From: Hydrogenophaga sp.
GTDB taxonomy: Bacteria; Pseudomonadota; Gammaproteobacteria; Burkholderiales; Burkholderiaceae_C
Direction: 5' to 3'
DNA: 64,000 nucleotides
NCBI RefSeq assembly: GCF_030373245.1
Contig: NZ_JAUCZF010000004.1
Coordinates: forward strand, 124,001-188,000
Both the position numbers and the translations under genes were made by a program. Position 1 is the first letter of the stretch. Every line of letters begins with the position of its first letter. Below are positions 27,885 through 38,252 of this stretch, one piece after another. Below the pieces are notes generated by a model. The model was given only the letters and a program-made list of their open reading frames with translations. It searched no databases and was not told the origin of the DNA.

Positions 27885-28597
27885 TGGCTCTGTACCACCA
27901 AGTCAAGCGCGAGCTGATCGCCGATATCCAGTCGGGCAAGTTCCAGCCCGGCAAGGCTTTGCCCAATGAGACCGAGCTTGCTCAACGCTTCGGCGTGTCC
28001 ATCGGCACCCTGCGGCGCGCGGTGGACGAGCTGGTGGCCGACCACGTGTTGCTGCGTCAGCAGGGGCGAGGGACCTTTGTTGGCCAGCAGGACAACGACC
28101 GCTTCATGTACCAGTTCTTCAAGATCGAGCGGCGGGACGGTACGCGCGAATTTCCCCAGATCTGCTTGCTCGCTTTCGACACCGCTCGTGCCAGCGCCGA
28201 CGAAGCCCAGGCGCTCGGTCTGCGAGGTTCGGCGCGCGTGCTTCGGATCGAGAACCTGCTGTCGCTGCAGGGTCGCCCGGTGGTGCACGACCGCATCACG
28301 CTCGACGGCGCGCTGTTCTCCCGGCTGACCCGCGAGCAGTTTGAGCAGCGCCCAGGCACCATCTACGAGCTCTACCAGAGAGCCTTTGGTGTCACGGTGG
28401 TGGGCGCCGACGAGCGCGCACGTGCCGAAGGGGCTGATCCGGCCAGTGCTGCATTGCTGCAGTTGCCGGTGGGTTCACCGGTGTTGCGCGTGGCGCGTGT
28501 CGCGCGTACCTTTGACCGGAAGCCGGCCGAGCTGCGCATTTCCATCATCGACACCCGTACCCACGAATTCGTGAGCTCGGCCAGCGCACCACCATGA
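27884..28597 (+). CDS. GntR family regulator with UTRA domain
   Basis: A regulator of 237 residues. The winged helix (residues 1-70: LYHQVKRELIADIQSGKFQP, then NETELAQRFGVSIGTLRRAV) is followed by a UTRA effector domain (RIENLLSLQGRPVVHDRITL, then GTIYELYQRAFGVTV). UTRA regulators usually sense small sugars, phosphates or organic acids. The final ATGA overlaps the next gene, an inositol-monophosphatase-like enzyme. The ligand is unknown. Confidence 0.85.
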   Translation: MALYHQVKRELIADIQSGKFQPGKALPNETELAQRFGVSIGTLRRAVDELVADHVLLRQQGRGTFVGQQDNDRFMYQFFKIERRDGTREFPQICLLAFDTARASADEAQALGLRGSARVLRIENLLSLQGRPVVHDRITLDGALFSRLTREQFEQRPGTIYELYQRAFGVTVVGADERARAEGADPASAALLQLPVGSPVLRVARVARTFDRKPAELRISIIDTRTHEFVSSASAPP

Positions 28598-29376
28598 GGG
28601 AATCTCTGCTCGAACTGCGTCGGTTTGCCGAAACGCTGGCGCAGGAAGCCGCCGAGCGCGTGCGCCAGGCGCGGCGTGGTGCAGAGGTGCAGGAGAAGGC
28701 AGCGGGCGACTGGTTCAGTGCACTCGACGGCGAGATCGAGCAACACATCCGCCAGCGCATCACGCAGGCCTATCCCGATCACGGCTTCCTGGGCGAAGAG
28801 GGCGGCGCGGTGGGCGCGCAAGGACCGAATGATTGCATCTGGGTGGTCGACCCCATCGATGGCAGCATGAACTTCTTGCGCGACTTTCCGCACTACGCGG
28901 TGTCGATCGCGCTCGTGCAGAGTGGAGGGCCGCTGGTGGGGTGTGTGGTGGACCCGGTCCGCGGCGAGCTGTTCAGCGCTGCGCGAGGATGGGGGGCGCA
29001 CTTGAATGGCGAGCCAATGCGGGTGGGTTCGCCGCAGCGCTTGCTTGATGCGGTGGTCGCGACGGTGTTTCCCAAGCCTCATGCGGGTTTCCTGCCCGAC
29101 TACGTCGACCAGTTGGGCCGCGTGCTCGGCGCGGTGGCGGGCGCACGCCGAAGCGGCAGCATGGCGCTGGACCTGGCCTACCTGGCCGCCGGGCGCGTCG
29201 ATCTGTTCTGGGAGCGCGGCATGGGTGCCTGGGATGCGGCGGCCGGTGTGCTGCTGATCCGGGAGGCGGGCGGCGAGGTCTTTACGCTGGACGGGCTGCC
29301 GTGGATGCAGTCGGCGCAGATTGCTGCCGCCACGCCATCCCTGAGCGGCCCATGGCGCGACCTGCTCGCGCGCTGA
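28594..29376 (+). CDS. Inositol monophosphatase family protein
   Basis: A metal-dependent phosphatase of 260 residues. Metal motifs are visible: GEEGG (near residue 68), WVVDPIDGSMNFLRDFPHYA (near residue 87) and GAWDAAAGVLLIREAGGEV (near residue 210). The family includes inositol phosphatases, histidinol phosphatases and 3'-phosphoadenosine phosphatases. DPIDGSMNF is close to canonical DPIDGTTNF. It is translationally coupled to the GntR gene (four-base overlap). The substrate is not evident. PAP-type activity would be noteworthy next to organosulfur genes, but the sequence does not show it. Confidence 0.85.
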   Translation: MRESLLELRRFAETLAQEAAERVRQARRGAEVQEKAAGDWFSALDGEIEQHIRQRITQAYPDHGFLGEEGGAVGAQGPNDCIWVVDPIDGSMNFLRDFPHYAVSIALVQSGGPLVGCVVDPVRGELFSAARGWGAHLNGEPMRVGSPQRLLDAVVATVFPKPHAGFLPDYVDQLGRVLGAVAGARRSGSMALDLAYLAAGRVDLFWERGMGAWDAAAGVLLIREAGGEVFTLDGLPWMQSAQIAAATPSLSGPWRDLLAR

Positions 29377-29390
29377 TTCACACGCTTGCG

Positions 29391-30398
29391 TTACTTCGGC
29401 GCTGCGCCTGTGCTGCCGCGCACCACCAGTTCAAACGGCAGCAGGGACTGTGCTGCGATCGCCTCGCCTGCGATGGCGGAGAGCACGGCGTTGGCGGTGA
29501 TGTGACCGAGGTCTTGCGTGGGCAGGTGGATGGTGGTCAGGCCAGGATTGATCGCGGCAGACAGCTCGTGGTTGTCGATACCGCAGATGGACAGCTGACG
29601 CGGCACCTTGATCCCCATGCGTTGGGCTTCGAGAAGCGCGCCGGTGGCGAGCAGGTCGTTGCCGCAGAAGATGGCGGTGGGCGGCTGGCGTACGGCCATC
29701 AGCGCGCGCAGCCCGCTGCGTCCACCGTCAAGGTTGAACACCTGCTCGGTCAAAAGGTTGGGGGACAGCTTGAGACCGGCTTTCTTCAGTGCCTGTCGAA
29801 CACCCTCGATGCGGCTGCGTGCGCGGTCGTTGTGTGAGGTGAGGCCTGAGATGACACCGATGCGGCGGTGGCCCAGCCCGAGCAGATGCTCGGTGGCCAG
29901 CCGCGCAGCAGCTTCGTTGTCAAAACCGATGGATGGCAGGCGCGCGTCGCACGACCAGGTGAGCAGGCTGGGTTTTTCCCAGGCTTGCAGCGCTTTCCAA
30001 AGGCCGGGTGCGTGATCGGTGCCCACCAGCACCAGCGCATCCACCCCGCGCTGCTGCAGCACCCGCACGACCTCGAACTCGATCGCTGGATCATAGTCAT
30101 GGCTGGCTACGAGCAACTGGTAGCCAGCCCGCGCCAGCGTGGTCTGCATGGCTTGCGTGCTGCGCGCGAAGATGGCGTGGTCCAGCGTGGGAATGACGCA
30201 GCCCACGGTGTGGGTGCGCCCTGAGGCCAGTGCGCGCGCAGCGGCGTCGGGCTGGTAGTCGAGCTGGCGCACCGCCGACATCACCTGCTCGCGCGTACTG
30301 GCGCGCACCACCTCTGGCTTGCTGAGCACGCGCGACACCGTGGCGGTGGACACACTGGCTACCCGAGCCACATCCTCGATGGTGATGCGCTGATTCAT
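29391..30398 (-). CDS. LacI family transcriptional repressor
   Basis: A regulator of 335 residues. The helix-turn-helix is ITIEDVARVASVSTATVSRV followed by the hinge region (AARALASGRTHTVGCVIP), then a sugar-binding-like effector domain (FDNEAAARLATEHLLGLGHR, then AIFCGNDLLATGALLEA). The ATG at 30398 fits the family N-terminus; a further ATG at 30410 would add four residues. It is divergent from a sulfonate-type ABC operon. Two GCAAGCGCTT palindromes lie in the gap, one 43 bases upstream of this gene. Effector not known. Confidence 0.88.
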   Translation of the reverse strand: MNQRITIEDVARVASVSTATVSRVLSKPEVVRASTREQVMSAVRQLDYQPDAAARALASGRTHTVGCVIPTLDHAIFARSTQAMQTTLARAGYQLLVASHDYDPAIEFEVVRVLQQRGVDALVLVGTDHAPGLWKALQAWEKPSLLTWSCDARLPSIGFDNEAAARLATEHLLGLGHRRIGVISGLTSHNDRARSRIEGVRQALKKAGLKLSPNLLTEQVFNLDGGRSGLRALMAVRQPPTAIFCGNDLLATGALLEAQRMGIKVPRQLSICGIDNHELSAAINPGLTTIHLPTQDLGHITANAVLSAIAGEAIAAQSLLPFELVVRGSTGAAPK

Positions 30399-30440
30399 GG
30401 CGGGCAGCATGCCACAACAGCCTGGAGTTGTGATCCGGAA

Positions 30441-30454
30441 TGCAAGCGCTTGCG
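30441..30454. promoter_or_regulatory. LacI-family operator 1
   Basis: TGCAAGCGCTTGCG contains the 12-base perfect palindrome GCAAGCGCTTGC. The CG centre with AAGCGCTT core is the typical LacI/PurR/CcpA family operator. It lies 43 bases upstream of the LacI gene, so autoregulation is likely. Confidence 0.75.
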
Positions 30455-30507
30455 GTTTTGGGATTAGGTGTTTTCCCTTGGTTTCATCCTGGCCGGGGTT
30501 ATCGCGA

Positions 30508-30536
30508 TTGACAAGCCAGGGCGGTGAATGCAAAGT
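30508..30536 (+). promoter_or_regulatory. Promoter of the sulfonate-type ABC transporter operon
   Basis: A perfect TTGACA (30508-30513) is followed after 17 bases by CAAAGT (30531-30536), a weak -10 box. The expected start of transcription is near 30543, inside LacI operator 2. A promoter covered by a LacI site is consistent with repression. Confidence 0.55.
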
Positions 30537-30539
30537 CAC

Positions 30540-30553
30540 TGCAAGCGCTTACA
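30540..30553. promoter_or_regulatory. LacI-family operator 2
   Basis: TGCAAGCGCTTACA matches operator 1 in the core, with one arm mismatch. The two centres are 99 bases apart, which would allow loop formation by a LacI-type tetramer or two dimers. It overlaps the predicted start of transcription for the ABC operon. Confidence 0.72.
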
Positions 30554-30620
30554 TTTGTTGATGAGCGCAATCAAAACGTCTGCCGGCACCCGGACGGGCG
30601 AAAGAGACAAAGGAAGCGAT

Positions 30621-31418
30621 GTGGCTTTGAACCAGCGAAACAGCTCCCGCCGAACTGTGGTCGGCCTGACCACGGTGGTGGTGGCGCTGGCGCTGTGGTA
30701 CCTCGCGACCTCCGTCACCGGATTCATCAACCCGTCGCGCTTCCCCCGCCCAGAAGAGGTGTGGGGTGCTTTCAGCTTCATCCAGGCAGAAGGCTATGGC
30801 AACGGCAAGTTGCACCAGCATGTATTCCACAGCCTGCAGCTGGTTGCCATGGGTTTTGCGGTGGCGGTGGGTATTGGTGTTCCGCTGGGTTTGCTGATGG
30901 GCTACTCGCGCCGCGCCGAGGCGCTGATCAATCCGGCGTTTCTTTTGCTGCGCCCGATCCCGCCTCTGGCCTGGATCCCGCTGGCCATCGTATGGCTGGG
31001 TCTGGATGATGCCTCCAAGATCCTCGTGATCTTCGTGGCCGCCTTTGTGCCTTCGGTGATCAACAGCTACACCGGCGTGCGCAACATCGATACCCCCGTG
31101 ATGGAAGCGGCGCGAATGCTTGGCGTCAAGGGCTGGCGCATGGTGGCCGAGGTGCTGGTGCCGGGTAGCCTGCCCATGATTTTCACGGGCTTGCGGCTGT
31201 CTCTGCAGGCGAGTTGGACCACGCTGGTCGCCGCCGAACTGATCGGCGCTGTCTACGGCCTGGGCAGCATCCTCAACCAGGCGTCGCAAGACATCTATCC
31301 CGCCATGATCCTGGTGGCCATGGTGTTTGTGGGCATTTGCGGCGCGGCCACCACCTGGCTGTTGGGTCAACTGGAAAACAGGGCCATGCCCTGGCGCAAA
31401 GGACGGGTGGCGGCATGA
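30621..31418 (+). CDS. Sulfonate/taurine-type ABC transporter permease 1
   Basis: An inner-membrane permease of 265 residues, in the SsuC/TauC/NrtB group. It has about six hydrophobic segments and the EAA loop at VMEAARMLGVKGWRMVAEVL (near residue 160). The chosen start is GTG at 30621 with AAGGAAG four bases upstream; an ATG at 30561 in frame has no ribosome site and would add 20 residues. It is the first gene of an operon opened by a LacI operator. The stop overlaps the next permease start (ATGA). Confidence 0.82.
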   Translation: MALNQRNSSRRTVVGLTTVVVALALWYLATSVTGFINPSRFPRPEEVWGAFSFIQAEGYGNGKLHQHVFHSLQLVAMGFAVAVGIGVPLGLLMGYSRRAEALINPAFLLLRPIPPLAWIPLAIVWLGLDDASKILVIFVAAFVPSVINSYTGVRNIDTPVMEAARMLGVKGWRMVAEVLVPGSLPMIFTGLRLSLQASWTTLVAAELIGAVYGLGSILNQASQDIYPAMILVAMVFVGICGAATTWLLGQLENRAMPWRKGRVAA

Positions 31419-32194
31419 ACGACAAGCTCTCAACCGGAGAATTCTGGCGCCTGACAGCCATCGGCACGGTGGCCTTCTTTGCCTTCTGGTACCTCGCACG
31501 TGCGCTGCACTTCGCCCCGCCGCAGTTCCTGCCTATGCCGCACGAGGTGCTGGCCAAGTTGATCGATCTCACCCACAACCCCTTCGCTGGTCATGTGCTG
31601 CACGATCACATGCTCGCCAGCTTGCAGCGCTTCGGCATGGGCTTCGGGCTGGCCGCGCTCATCGGTGTGCCGCTGGGCCTAGCCATGGGCTGGTTCCGCC
31701 TGCTGGACGACATCGTGACCCCGCTGTTTGACGCCTTGCGCTTCATTGCGCCGGTGGCCTGGGTGCCGTTTGCCGCCCTGTGGTTTGGCACCGGTATCGG
31801 CGGCCCCACGCTCATCATCTTCGCCGGTGCCTTCCCGCCCTGCCTGATCAACGCCTACCGCGGCGCGCGCAACGTCGATGTGAGATTTCTGGAGGCTGCC
31901 AGCATGCTCGGCGTGGGCAGCTTCAAGACCATCACCGAGGTCCTGTTCCCGGCCGCCGTGCCCTCCATCATTGCCGGGCTTCGCATCGGAGCGGGCCTGG
32001 GCTGGATGTCGCTGGTGGGCGCCGAGCTCATTGTGGCCAGCAGCGGCATGGGCAACCTGATCGTGCGCGCGCAAAGCGCGATTGCCACCGACACCGTGAT
32101 GGCCGGGATGGTCGCCATCGGCATGGTGGGCGTGGTCATCGACGTGTTGCTGCGGCGCGTGGAGCGCCTGCTGCTCAAACACCGCAACGCCTGA
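31415..32194 (+). CDS. Sulfonate/taurine-type ABC transporter permease 2
   Basis: A second permease of 259 residues from the same family, so the channel is probably a heterodimer. That differs from the single-permease SsuABC and TauABC systems. The EAA loop is FLEAASMLGVGSFKTITEVL, and helix clusters include FGMGFGLAALIGVPLGLAMG. It starts by ATGA overlap with permease 1. The ATPase follows after 33 bases. Confidence 0.85.
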   Translation: MNDKLSTGEFWRLTAIGTVAFFAFWYLARALHFAPPQFLPMPHEVLAKLIDLTHNPFAGHVLHDHMLASLQRFGMGFGLAALIGVPLGLAMGWFRLLDDIVTPLFDALRFIAPVAWVPFAALWFGTGIGGPTLIIFAGAFPPCLINAYRGARNVDVRFLEAASMLGVGSFKTITEVLFPAAVPSIIAGLRIGAGLGWMSLVGAELIVASSGMGNLIVRAQSAIATDTVMAGMVAIGMVGVVIDVLLRRVERLLLKHRNA

Positions 32195-32227
32195 GGCGTC
32201 TCTTTTCTTTACCGACAACAACTGCCC

Positions 32228-33025
32228 ATGGCCACGATTCAGTTCACCGACGTCACGCGCGTGTTTCAGCGCGACGGCAAGGACTTCCTCACCCTCGACG
32301 GCATCAACCTCACGGTGCAGGACGAAGAGTTCGTGGCCATCGTGGGCCCCTCGGGTTGCGGCAAGACCACGTGCATGCGCATGGCTGCGGGCCTGGAGTT
32401 TCCGAGCACCGGCACAGTGAAGGTCAACGATGTGGTGGTCACCGAGCCCGGTCCTGACCGGGCGGTGGTATTCCAGGCGTTTGCGCTGTTTCCCTGGAAG
32501 TCGGTGCACGAAAACATCGACTTCGGCCTGCGCAGCAAAGGCCTGGGCAAAGATGAGCGTGAAAAGCTCATTGCTCACTACATCGACCTGATGAACCTCA
32601 AGGGGTACGAGAGCGCTTACCCGCACCAGCTTTCCGGTGGCATGCAGCAGCGGGTGGCTATCGCGCGAGCCTATGCGCTCAATCCCCAAGTGCTGCTGAT
32701 GGACGAGCCGTTCGGCGCTCTCGATGCGCAGACCCGCGTGGTGATGCAGGAAGAGCTGGTCAAGCTTGCGCGCAAGAACCCGCGCACCGTGCTCTTCATC
32801 ACCCACGCTGTGGAAGAGGCGGTCTACCTGGCCGATCGGGTGGTGGTGATGACCAGCCGCCCCGGCAAGATCAAGGAAATTCTTGATGTGAAGTCCGTCC
32901 GTGAAGCCGAAGACTGGGACAGCCACAGCAAGATCGAAGACGTGATGGACCTGGAAAGTTTTGTCCATCTGCGTACCCGCATCTGGAAGTCGCTGCGTGA
33001 AGAGCACGCCGGCACAGATCATTGA
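32228..33025 (+). CDS. Sulfonate/nitrate-type ABC transporter ATP-binding protein
   Basis: An ATPase of 265 residues in the SsuB/TauB/NrtC family. Walker A is GPSGCGKTT, the Q-loop is VVFQAFALFPWKSV, the signature is [15 protein letters not shown], Walker B is VLLMDEPFGALD, and the H-loop is FITHAVEEAV. All motifs are intact. It continues with a C-terminal segment (SHSKIEDVMDLESFVHLRTR) typical of the family. The binding protein gene starts 25 bases downstream. Confidence 0.9.
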   Translation: MATIQFTDVTRVFQRDGKDFLTLDGINLTVQDEEFVAIVGPSGCGKTTCMRMAAGLEFPSTGTVKVNDVVVTEPGPDRAVVFQAFALFPWKSVHENIDFGLRSKGLGKDEREKLIAHYIDLMNLKGYESAYPHQLSGGMQQRVAIARAYALNPQVLLMDEPFGALDAQTRVVMQEELVKLARKNPRTVLFITHAVEEAVYLADRVVVMTSRPGKIKEILDVKSVREAEDWDSHSKIEDVMDLESFVHLRTRIWKSLREEHAGTDH

Positions 33026-33050
33026 ACCCCAACCCGAAGGAGACAGCGAT

Positions 33051-34109
33051 ATGAAGAAAAGCACCATGGCCGCCGCCATTGGCCTGAGCCTGTTGTTTGG
33101 TTCGGTCGGCGTGGCCCAGGCCCAGGCCCTGACACCGATCAAGATCAGTTACCAGCCGTCGTTGTACTGGGCGCTGCCCTTCCACATCGCCACCGAAAAG
33201 GGCTGGTGGAAAGATGTGGGCCTGGCGCCCGAGTTCTCCACCTTCCCGGCCGGTGTGCCGCAAATCGCCGCTTCGGCCGCAGGCTCGTGGGACGTGGGTG
33301 GTACCGGCTCGGTGCCTGCCGTGCTCGGCCATGTGCGCTTTGGCATCAAGACCATCGGTGTAACCAACGACGAGTCGGCTGCCAATGGCCTGGTCGGCAG
33401 TGCCAAGGCCGCAGCCGATTTCGCCAAAGACCCGGCGGCTGCGCTGCGGGGCAAGACCATCACGCTGACGCAGAACTCCACCGCCGACTTCGCGGTGCAG
33501 GCTTGCCTGAAAAAATACGGCCTGAAGAAGGCTGATGTGGTGATGAAGAACATGGGCCAGGCCGAAATCATCTCGGCGCTGTCGTCCAACAATTCCGACT
33601 TGGCTGGCATGTGGGCACCCAATACCTACACGGTGGAAGAAAAGGCAGGTGCCAAGATGCTGTGCAGCGGCAAGGACAGCGGCGCCATCGTGCCCGGCGC
33701 TCTGATCGCACGCGGTGACTACGCCAAGCAAAACCCGCAGAACGTGGCCAAGTTCCTGGCCGTCTACCTGCGCGCTTGGAGCTGGATGAGCGTGAACCGC
33801 CCAGAGGCGATCCGCATGATGAAAGACTTCTACGCCAAGGGCGGCGTGAGCATCAGCGAAGCCGCGATGAACAAGGAGTTCGAGACACGCCCGACGTTCA
33901 CCTTGGCGCAACAGCTCAAGAACATGGAGCGCACCGGTGGCGCCGCCAACTCCATGATGGACGGCTGGTTCACCGAACTCTCGGGCTTCATGCGCGAGAC
34001 CGGTGCGGTGCAGCAGGTGCCCAACGTGGCCGACTTCGTGACCGACGAGTACATGAAGCTGGTGCAGGCAGATCCCAAGCTGCGTGAGATGGCCAACTCG
34101 ACCAAGTAA
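33051..34109 (+). CDS. Sulfonate-type ABC transporter substrate-binding protein
   Basis: A periplasmic binding protein of 352 residues in the SsuA/TauA-like NMT1/nitrate fold. The signal peptide ends near GVAQAQA. LTPIKISYQPSLYWALPFHI and KGWWKDVGLAPEFSTFPAGV are typical. ATG has GAAGGAGA upstream. The ligand is unknown but is expected to be a small sulfonate, perhaps dihydroxypropanesulfonate, because the HpsN gene follows directly. Confidence 0.85.
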   Translation: MKKSTMAAAIGLSLLFGSVGVAQAQALTPIKISYQPSLYWALPFHIATEKGWWKDVGLAPEFSTFPAGVPQIAASAAGSWDVGGTGSVPAVLGHVRFGIKTIGVTNDESAANGLVGSAKAAADFAKDPAAALRGKTITLTQNSTADFAVQACLKKYGLKKADVVMKNMGQAEIISALSSNNSDLAGMWAPNTYTVEEKAGAKMLCSGKDSGAIVPGALIARGDYAKQNPQNVAKFLAVYLRAWSWMSVNRPEAIRMMKDFYAKGGVSISEAAMNKEFETRPTFTLAQQLKNMERTGGAANSMMDGWFTELSGFMRETGAVQQVPNVADFVTDEYMKLVQADPKLREMANSTK

Positions 34110-34115
34110 GCGCCC

Positions 34116-34152
34116 GGGCCAGACCACTGAGCCGGTCTCTGGGGTCTGGCCC
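34116..34152 (+). terminator. Intercistronic hairpin after the binding-protein gene
   Basis: A perfect ten-base stem (GGGCCAGACC with GGTCTGGCCC) around a 17-base loop, without a T-tract, between the ABC binding protein and hpsN. It likely stabilises the upstream mRNA or partly attenuates the transcript. Confidence 0.5.
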
Positions 34153-34216
34153 CCCAACCCTCTTTCTGAGCGCCTTGTGCACGCTGCGCCGTGCACGGGG
34201 ACTCGTTTCGCCTTGA

Positions 34217-35566
<1,350 letters not shown>

Positions 35567-35628
35567 GGCCATATAAGGGACCGAGTGAATCGACTGGCCT
35601 TCCCAACAACAGATTTGGAAAATTGATC

Positions 35629-36603
35629 ATGACCACACGCAGTACCTTCAGAGGTTTTCTCGCCTTGTGCCTGGCGCTCCCACTCTCTTGGGCGGCGGCG
35701 GAAACCTACCCATCCAAGCCGGTCACGATCGTGGTGCCCTTCCCTGCCGGAGGGGCGCTCGACACGGTTGCTCGTGTCATTGCGGACCAGATGCGGACCG
35801 ACCTTGGCCAGGCGGTGATTGTGGACAACCGCGCAGGTGCAGGCGGAACGGTCGGGAGTTCGTTGGTGGCCAGGGCGGAACCGGATGGTTACACCATCTT
35901 GCTCGGGTCTGTTGCGACACACGCCATTGCTGCGGGCCTGTACCAGAAGCTTTCCTACGATCCGATCAACGACTTTGTACCGATCACCCAACTCACCAGC
36001 AGTCCGTTGGTCTTGACGGTATCCCCCCAACTGAAGGCCACCAGTGTGGCTGAGCTGATTGCGGCGGCAAAGGCAGCACCGGGGACGATCAACTACGCAT
36101 CCACTGGCAACGGTACAGCCTTGCACATTGCAGGAGAGGTCTTTCGCGGTGCGACAAAAATTGATGTGGTGCACGTGCCGTACCGAGGTGGTGCTCAGGC
36201 TGGGACTGCCATGCTCGCGGGAGAAGTCGGCTACATCATCGCCAATCCGCAGCTGGTCGTGGGGTTCATCAAGGCTGAAAAGTTGCGAGCCCTGGCCGTA
36301 ACCGGAGCGAATCGCCTCGATGCATTGCCCAATGTGCCAACGCTTAAGGAGGCTGGCGTAGCAGGCGTTGACATCACGACCTGGTTTGGCCTGTGGGCAC
36401 CGAAGGGCACGCCGGTTGCTGTTGTGGAGCGCCTGAACGCGTCTGCACGCAAGGCGCTCGCTGTTCCCGAGGTCAAGCAAAAGCTCGCGGCGCAGGGTGA
36501 TATGGCCGTTGGCAGTGCGTCGGCCGACTTCTCAGCTTTTGTGCGCTCTGAACACAAATACTGGGTGTCCTTCGTTCAATCGGCGGGGATCAAGATCGAC
36601 TGA
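35629..36603 (+). CDS. Bug/TctC-family tripartite tricarboxylate transporter binding protein, orphan
   Basis: A periplasmic binding protein of 324 residues. A signal peptide ends near SWAAAETY. The Bug family core follows: YPSKPVTIVVPFPAGGALDT, DNRAGAGGTVGSSLVARAEP, and VVHVPYRGGAQAGTAMLAGE. No TctA/TctB genes lie beside it, so it is an orphan Bug protein, common in Burkholderiales. It may feed the TctAB pair 10 kb downstream or act as a sensor. It lies 62 bases after hpsN and 32 before the sulfatase gene. Confidence 0.87.
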   Translation: MTTRSTFRGFLALCLALPLSWAAAETYPSKPVTIVVPFPAGGALDTVARVIADQMRTDLGQAVIVDNRAGAGGTVGSSLVARAEPDGYTILLGSVATHAIAAGLYQKLSYDPINDFVPITQLTSSPLVLTVSPQLKATSVAELIAAAKAAPGTINYASTGNGTALHIAGEVFRGATKIDVVHVPYRGGAQAGTAMLAGEVGYIIANPQLVVGFIKAEKLRALAVTGANRLDALPNVPTLKEAGVAGVDITTWFGLWAPKGTPVAVVERLNASARKALAVPEVKQKLAAQGDMAVGSASADFSAFVRSEHKYWVSFVQSAGIKID

Positions 36604-36635
36604 GCGACTCAGCCCAGCGGTTACAGGAGTACCAA

Positions 36636-38252
36636 TTGTCCCGCCCCAACATTCTCGTGATCCAGGCCGATCAACTGACCGCCAAGGTGCTTCCCATGTA
36701 CGGCGGCCCAGCTCTGATCACACCACACATGAACAGACTGGCTGAGCAGGGTGTGACGTTCCTGAATGCTTACAGCAACAACCCGGTTTGTGCGCCTTCG
36801 CGGGCTGCCATGCTGACGGGACGACTTTCCTCAGAGGTGGGGTGTTACGACAACGCGGCGGATATGCCTTCGTCAACACTGACGCTGGCGCACTACCTGC
36901 GTCGCCAGGGCTACCGCACCTGCCTGTCGGGGAAGATGCACTTCGTCGGGGCTGAACAGTTGCACGGTTTCGAGGAGCGGGTGACCACCGACATTTACCC
37001 TTCGGACTTCGGTTGGACGGCGGACTGGACCCAGGTCAAGCAACCTTACTCGCCGTCCAGGATGAGTCTTCGTTCCATCGTTGAAGCAGGCTTGTGTGAG
37101 CGGAATCTGCAGATCGACTATGACGAGGAAGTGGCGTATCGAGCCGAGCAATGGCTCTTTGACCAGGCCCGCAGCGATGACAAAAGGCCTTTTTTGTTGT
37201 GGGCCTCGTTCACCCATCCCCACAACCCCTTCATCACAACCAAGAAGTTCTGGGACCTCTACGATCACGACAAGATCGAGATGCCCACCGTGCCATTCAT
37301 CCCTATTGCCGATCGGGACCCTTGGTCCAAGCGATATGCTTACACGATCAGGGCCGATGAGCACGATGTCTCGGAAGAGCAAATTCGGGTTGCGCGGCAC
37401 GCCTACTACGCGATGACTTCCTATTTCGACGCGCAGGTCGGCCGCCTTCTGGAGGTGTTGGATCGCACAGGTTCGGCCGACAACACCTTCGTCTTCGTGG
37501 TCTCCGACCATGGTGAAATGCTTGGCGAGCGCGGATCCTGGTTCAAGTTCCAGCCTTTTGAGTGGTCGGTTCGTGTGCCCATGATTGCGGCGGGACCCGG
37601 TCTGAAGAGGGGTCTCGTTGAGGAGCGGGGCGTGTCGCTGATGGACCTGTTGCCAACCTTCAACGATCTGGTGTCCGAAGGCAATCCGGTCGCACCGGTT
37701 GACCGCCTGAGCGGTACCAGCCTGGCTGGAATGCTTCACGGCACCGACGCATCGCGGGGTGACGACGTGATGATGGAGTTTCTCGGCGAAGGTGTCTATG
37801 CGCCCGCATGCATTCTTCGCAAGGACGGGTACAAGTATGTGTACTGTCGCCACGACCCCGCCATGTTGTTTGACCTCAAGGCAGACCCGGATGAGCGCAC
37901 CAACCTCGCTGGCCAGCCTGTGCATGCGGACGTCGAGTCCCGCATGCACAGCGAAGTGCTCAAGCGCTGGGATTACTCCGGGCTCGAGAAGACCATTCTG
38001 GATTCTCAGCAGCGTCGGCTTTTTGCCCAGGAGTCGTTGTTGCAGGGGAGCTGGACTTCTTGGGACTACCAGCCGCCGGCGGATGCCGCACGCAAGTACG
38101 TGCGTGGTGCCGTGGATCCCAACACCACGGCCACCAAGGCCAAGAAGCGGTTCCCCTTTGTGGTGGCGTATCCACCCGATCACCCGCGCGACCCCGCGGC
38201 GAGTCTCCAGCTGGAGCCGAATGCTGACGGCGGGAAGATGTCACGGTCATGA
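36636..38252 (+). CDS. betC: Choline-sulfatase family sulfatase
   Basis: A type I sulfatase of 538 residues. The formylglycine motif is [13 protein letters not shown] (Cys52), which needs conversion by a separate sulfatase-activating enzyme not seen here. Metal-binding segments are ADQ at the N-terminus and [11 protein letters not shown] (near residue 290). [20 protein letters not shown] and the C-terminal [20 protein letters not shown] are typical of choline sulfatase (BetC). The product of BetC is choline plus sulfate, but no betAB or choline genes are nearby. The actual organosulfate may differ. TTG start at 36636 has AGGAG six bases upstream. Its stop overlaps the SDR start (ATGA). Confidence 0.82.
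   Translation: MSRPNILVIQADQLTAKVLPMYGGPALITPHMNRLAEQGVTFLNAYSNNPVCAPSRAAMLTGRLSSEVGCYDNAADMPSSTLTLAHYLRRQGYRTCLSGKMHFVGAEQLHGFEERVTTDIYPSDFGWTADWTQVKQPYSPSRMSLRSIVEAGLCERNLQIDYDEEVAYRAEQWLFDQARSDDKRPFLLWASFTHPHNPFITTKKFWDLYDHDKIEMPTVPFIPIADRDPWSKRYAYTIRADEHDVSEEQIRVARHAYYAMTSYFDAQVGRLLEVLDRTGSADNTFVFVVSDHGEMLGERGSWFKFQPFEWSVRVPMIAAGPGLKRGLVEERGVSLMDLLPTFNDLVSEGNPVAPVDRLSGTSLAGMLHGTDASRGDDVMMEFLGEGVYAPACILRKDGYKYVYCRHDPAMLFDLKADPDERTNLAGQPVHADVESRMHSEVLKRWDYSGLEKTILDSQQRRLFAQESLLQGSWTSWDYQPPADAARKYVRGAVDPNTTATKAKKRFPFVVAYPPDHPRDPAASLQLEPNADGGKMSRS

Noticed and set aside
31679..33142. Long antisense open frame of 487 codons opposite the ABC transporter genes
   Set aside because: It is a shadow of high-GC genes on the other strand: His/Gln/Arg-rich, no family motif, no ribosome site. 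Similar shadows lie at 32871-34196, 45525-46688 and 46657-48111.
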